Shown one piece after another: positions 17,772-21,052 of a DNA stretch of 21,052 bases (position 1 is the stretch's first letter; each line of letters starts with the position of its first letter). Origin of the DNA: Choanephora cucurbitarum (lineage: Eukaryota; Mucoromycota; Mucoromycetes; Mucorales; Choanephoraceae); contig JAIWNI010000224.1 of assembly GCA_025331435.1 (NCBI GenBank), positions 1 to 21,052 of the forward strand. Reading direction: 5' to 3'. The position numbers were made by a program, and so were the translations under genes. The notes beneath the pieces were generated by a model, which was not told the DNA's origin, did no database searches, and saw nothing but the letters and a program-made list of their open reading frames with translations.

Positions 17772-20477
17772 TTAAATGTTGTTGGGAAAGAGGGGACCCT
17801 TGCGGATTACTTTGTACCAAAGAGAGACCTGAAAGTTGCTGGCACTTTGAATACTCGTTACTTCTTGTAGCAAGCTAACAGGAGAGATGAGTTCAGAAGC
17901 ATCAAAGGCAACAAACTTTCGGTTAAAAGAAATGGTCTCTTTGACCCTTGGCACATTCAAAGCATGCTTGTCACTAGCACCCTTAAACACTTCACCCGAG
18001 ACGAGATGCGTAGGCTGTCCGGTTTTAGAATCATCAACAAGGAAGTCAAAGAAGCAGAAAATTTTACAGACAAACCATACAGTGTGCAGCTTACTAAAGA
18101 CCATAATCTTATTAAAGTTGGTACCATCACTCAATACCGTTACTACAAAAAAAAAACTTACTTTTGTTTGTTCATTTCATTGACCTGGAACATCGCGTAG
18201 TACCCGGACGTTTCAGTCTGCGATTCCTAATTTTTATACAAAGATGAGTAGTAAACTACATCATCCTTCCAAAGCTTTGAAGCAATCGTCATGTTGTACT
18301 GCCTTTGGCGTTCAGAAATACACATATTTCTGTTGCCAGTTACCCTAGTTAGCAAGTGGAAGAGAGCAACACCAAGTTGGCCGATGCTGAATGTGTCTTT
18401 GGCAATTTTAGACTTATTCTTGTTGGCGAGGCTAACGTTGCTGTTCAAGAAGGGAGCCCAGAGTTGAGGGTAAGTTTGGTCTTGAGGGTGGTCTTTGTAT
18501 GTTGTGTCTTCCTTTTGAGGTTTGAAGTCAAAGTTGACACTACCAGAGAATGCGAAATAATCCAACAGAGCATCCACTTCAAGAATGTTGTTGTTGTTAG
18601 CGGCCACGTTGTTAGATGCCTTCATCGTACATTTCAAACTTCCATTCGATCTTTCCATTGAACGCGCACTTGTTGAAGACATGGGGCCAAAGTAACGGAT
18701 ATAACCGCTTACATGAGAGAGGAGGTGCATGTTAATGCGGTACACTGTCAGAGAGATTGTCTTGCGTGCAATGCACTCATCGAGGTAAGAGAATCACTTC
18801 TTGAAATGCCTATTTCGTTATCAAATATAAAGCGATTATATAAGTATCGACATGTTATTCAAATAAAACCGGATACTTACTTTTCCATCTCACATATATC
18901 TTCAGAGCTCAAATGTCGTTGAAGCATCAAGGTGATACCACAGACAACATTGTTCAGAGCAGCAGCAGCAGGAGGACACAAATGAGGAGCCAGTAATGTG
19001 TGGAAAGTGTACCGAAGTACATCTAGTCAGCAAACAGAACGGTATACACCCAACTTGGACTTTGCGCAAGGGTTGTATGGCTTCCAACTACCAGTAAAGT
19101 GCTGAGAGATGTGCCTTTTGGACAATTGCCAGGACTTATAGATCTTCTCGCTTACATTAGCTGGCAGTTGGAAAGGGTAGTTGTTTTTGTTGTTGACATG
19201 CTTGTACTTGTCATTGAACTCGGAGGAGAGCATTTCATGCACAAGTTTTGCGATGTTAGAACCAAGATGAAACTCATCGAGAGCAACAAAAAAAGGAGAC
19301 TTGAATTTAGGAAGATCAGCAAAGATGGATCTGGATTGGATACCATATTGAGTGGCAGTGTCTGAATTTTATCGACAAGGTTATTATTATAATTCATAAC
19401 AATCAGTTTAGTTGGTACTTACACCTTCATCTTCAAGCATCAAGTTAGCCATCGTTCTGATAGGCTGGTCGCGCAAAGGACAGTAAATCCCATTCTTGCC
19501 AGGTTCGTCAGCGTGTTTGCCAAATGCTATCAATCAAGTTAGTATATTTCAAAAAATATCATGAAGTTAAATACTTACTGATACAATACTTACATCCATA
19601 GAAGGCACCATGACCTATACGACATCCTTAGTACAACTGCTTGATTGTCACCAAGAAACACTTACCACCAAAGCCAAGTAACTTTTGACTTTCGATCAGA
19701 TCAGAAGTAATGCCCACCAAGTACATATGAGCACGGCATACTTCGTCTCCATTCTTAAGCACCCTCATAGGGGGCTTCACCAAACTTCTTGAATTCCTTG
19801 ACAATAGGAAGCAAGAAGCTTCTGATGTCCGGCTTGTTGTCACTGCAAAGGATTGCTGCCTGGAACATGTTTTTGTCTTGGAATTTAATTGTAAGCAATG
19901 TAAGTTTATATTCAAGTGTCATATGCCAAACAACTTACCTGATCGTTGATTCGTAATTCAACAAGATGACATCGATTATCATCATGGCTTTATGCGACTT
20001 GCGCGAAGTGAATCCGTCGACAGCCAAGAGAACACCTTGATCCGAGGGAAGAGTGAAAGCCCGGTCTTGCTTCATTTGCTCGTATACTCCGCCACAGTAC
20101 AAATCGAACAAATCGCTATCATCTTGGAGGCCCTCGTCTTCAAACACTTGATGACGATACATCAATTCATCTCGCTTTTTATCGGCTGACAGAAGTTGCG
20201 CAATTTTCTTTGCAATCGAAACATACTTGATATAAGTTCTCTTCCGAAAATTACGCTGTTCATTGCACACAGGACAGTGAGTCATTTCTTGATCATCGTC
20301 AGCATCAAAGAGGTAGCATCCCTTCTTACAAATTTCATGCTCAACAACAGGAGAGAAACGGATAACTCGCTTGATGAGATTGACGGTGGTGCTCAAACTA
20401 GTAAGCTTGCGTGCGAGATCTAAAAAGATTAGTTAGATACATCATTTCAACAGCTATCTCATCATTATCATACCGCC
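17772..20477 (-). pseudogene. Second Tnp2-like DDE transposase, 5'-truncated and degraded
   Basis: A diverged relative of the transposase at 6869-10358, same strand. The 5'-most recognisable exon ends at 20474 (KNITETG). Others are 20419-19939 (zinc-ribbon C-x3-C, HCPVC; D in LAVDGF, 20018-20016), about 19880-19666, 19614-19579 (36 nt, GHGAFYGC), 19526-19425, 19361-18881 (D in LDEFHLGSNI, 19278-19276), 18809-18162 (E in TSARSMERSNG, 18655-18653) and 18093-17772. Intron positions and phases largely match the first copy, including the 36-nt exon. Lesions are a frameshift near 19770, TGA 19029-19027 and TGA 18796-18794 (both where Trp is expected), TAG 18229-18227, and an unclear acceptor near 19880. 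The acidic/poly-Asn N-terminus of the first copy is not seen. It is clearly the same family, not a recent duplicate. Confidence 0.85.
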
Positions 20478-20892
20478 AGTTTCTGTGATGTTTTTAAGAG
20501 AGAGAAAGAGTAAAAGAAGAGGGGAACAGAGAAAAGTACAGTGAGACTTGTTTATGGGTCTTTATTCGTAAAAAGATGATTGAGAGAGTTCTCTATCTTA
20601 TTAAAACATCTACTATTTATATGTTCATGTTGAGTGTCTTGATGTAATTGCAGATTACTTAAGATGTGCTAAATTAGCGTACTTCTTTATGATTTCATAT
20701 GTAACATCATTTACTGTCCTACTAGACTTATGGAGTGATGTGATGCTATCTCTTGGTCTGGTTCCTTACCTAGTGTGAACCTTATTAACTTTATCCGTAT
20801 TCTTTATTTAAAAAGAATTGGATCTTTTAATCTTTATTGATGATTGTTCTATCTGAGATGACTTATTTGGTCTTTCATGTAACCTTACTGTC
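20478..20892. other. Spacer upstream of the second Tnp2-like gene
   Basis: AT-rich, no gene supported. Just above 20478 the minus strand is strongly pyrimidine-rich (about 20492-20545), which could be a core promoter or a leftover of the missing first exons. Confidence 0.4.
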
Positions 20893-21051
20893 TTAATTGA
20901 GAGTAAATGGGTTCAGATCACCACAGTTTTCGCGCAAAGCTTCATTGAAGACATCTCTGATTTCATCGCTTGTATTAATGCTGATGCCATTTCTCTTACA
21001 GGCCTTGAGATAGCGGATGCTATGAATTTCGGAGGGGTGTAAAAGGGTTTT
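20893..21051 (-). CDS. C-terminal end of an unidentified protein (partial)
   Basis: The minus-strand frame enters from beyond the window and gives 52 residues before TAA 20895-20893. It includes HPSEIHSIRYLKACKR, then NTSDEIRDVF and a short NPFTLN end. Composition looks like a real protein (mixed charged and hydrophobic residues), but it is short and I recognise no family. An open stretch of this length can occur by chance. It could be a host gene or part of another mobile element. Confidence 0.35.
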   Translation of the reverse strand, partial: KTLLHPSEIHSIRYLKACKRNGISINTSDEIRDVFNEALRENCGDLNPFTLN

Positions 21052-21052
21052 G

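Overview
This window looks like a transposon graveyard from a filamentous fungus, most likely an early-diverging lineage (Mucoromycota / Mucorales-like). The reasons are the AT-rich spacers, short spliceosomal introns (about 50-90 nt, GTAAGT-type donors, T-rich TAG/CAG acceptors), AATAAA poly(A) signals, and several eukaryotic transposon families packed together. I found no intact host gene and no rRNA, tRNA or CRISPR. Almost every coding region carries stops or frameshifts, so this is an old, decaying, nested transposon cluster.

Layout. (1) 1-1566, + strand: the C-terminal Pif1-type helicase part of a Helitron protein, cut by the window edge, with one frameshift and two stops. (2) 1567-3349: AT-rich spacer with a GC-rich patch (1817-2113) and two minus-strand gene remnants (2150-2459, 2761-2991). 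(3) 3350-5238: a pogo/Tigger-type DNA transposon. It has a left terminal inverted repeat next to TA and a minus-strand DDD transposase with one intron, four premature stops and a catalytic Asp changed to Asn. (4) 6298-17203: a second, different Helitron on the + strand. Its N-terminal exons lie at 6298-6623; the Rep (HUH and Tyr motifs) and Pif1 helicase parts resume at 12782 and end at 17010. (5) Inside that Helitron, at 6624-12781, sits a 6,158-bp CACTA/EnSpm-like element. It has CACCGAT termini, a 3-bp TAA target duplication, a nine-exon minus-strand Tnp2-like DDE transposase, and a divergent + strand accessory gene with a coiled coil. (6) 17204-17614: sequence ending in the opposite pogo-type terminal repeat, next to TA. 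(7) 17772-20477: a second, diverged Tnp2-like transposase on the minus strand, also broken. (8) 20893-21051: the C-terminal end of an unidentified minus-strand reading frame entering from beyond the window.

The most informative reading is a three-layer nest: a CACTA-like element inserted in a Helitron, which itself appears to have inserted in a pogo element (pogo ends at 3350 and 17614). The inner junction is strongly supported: removing 6624-12781 plus one TAA copy restores the Helitron reading frame across a Cys-rich motif. The outer junction is an inference, because the 5' end of the Helitron could not be placed.
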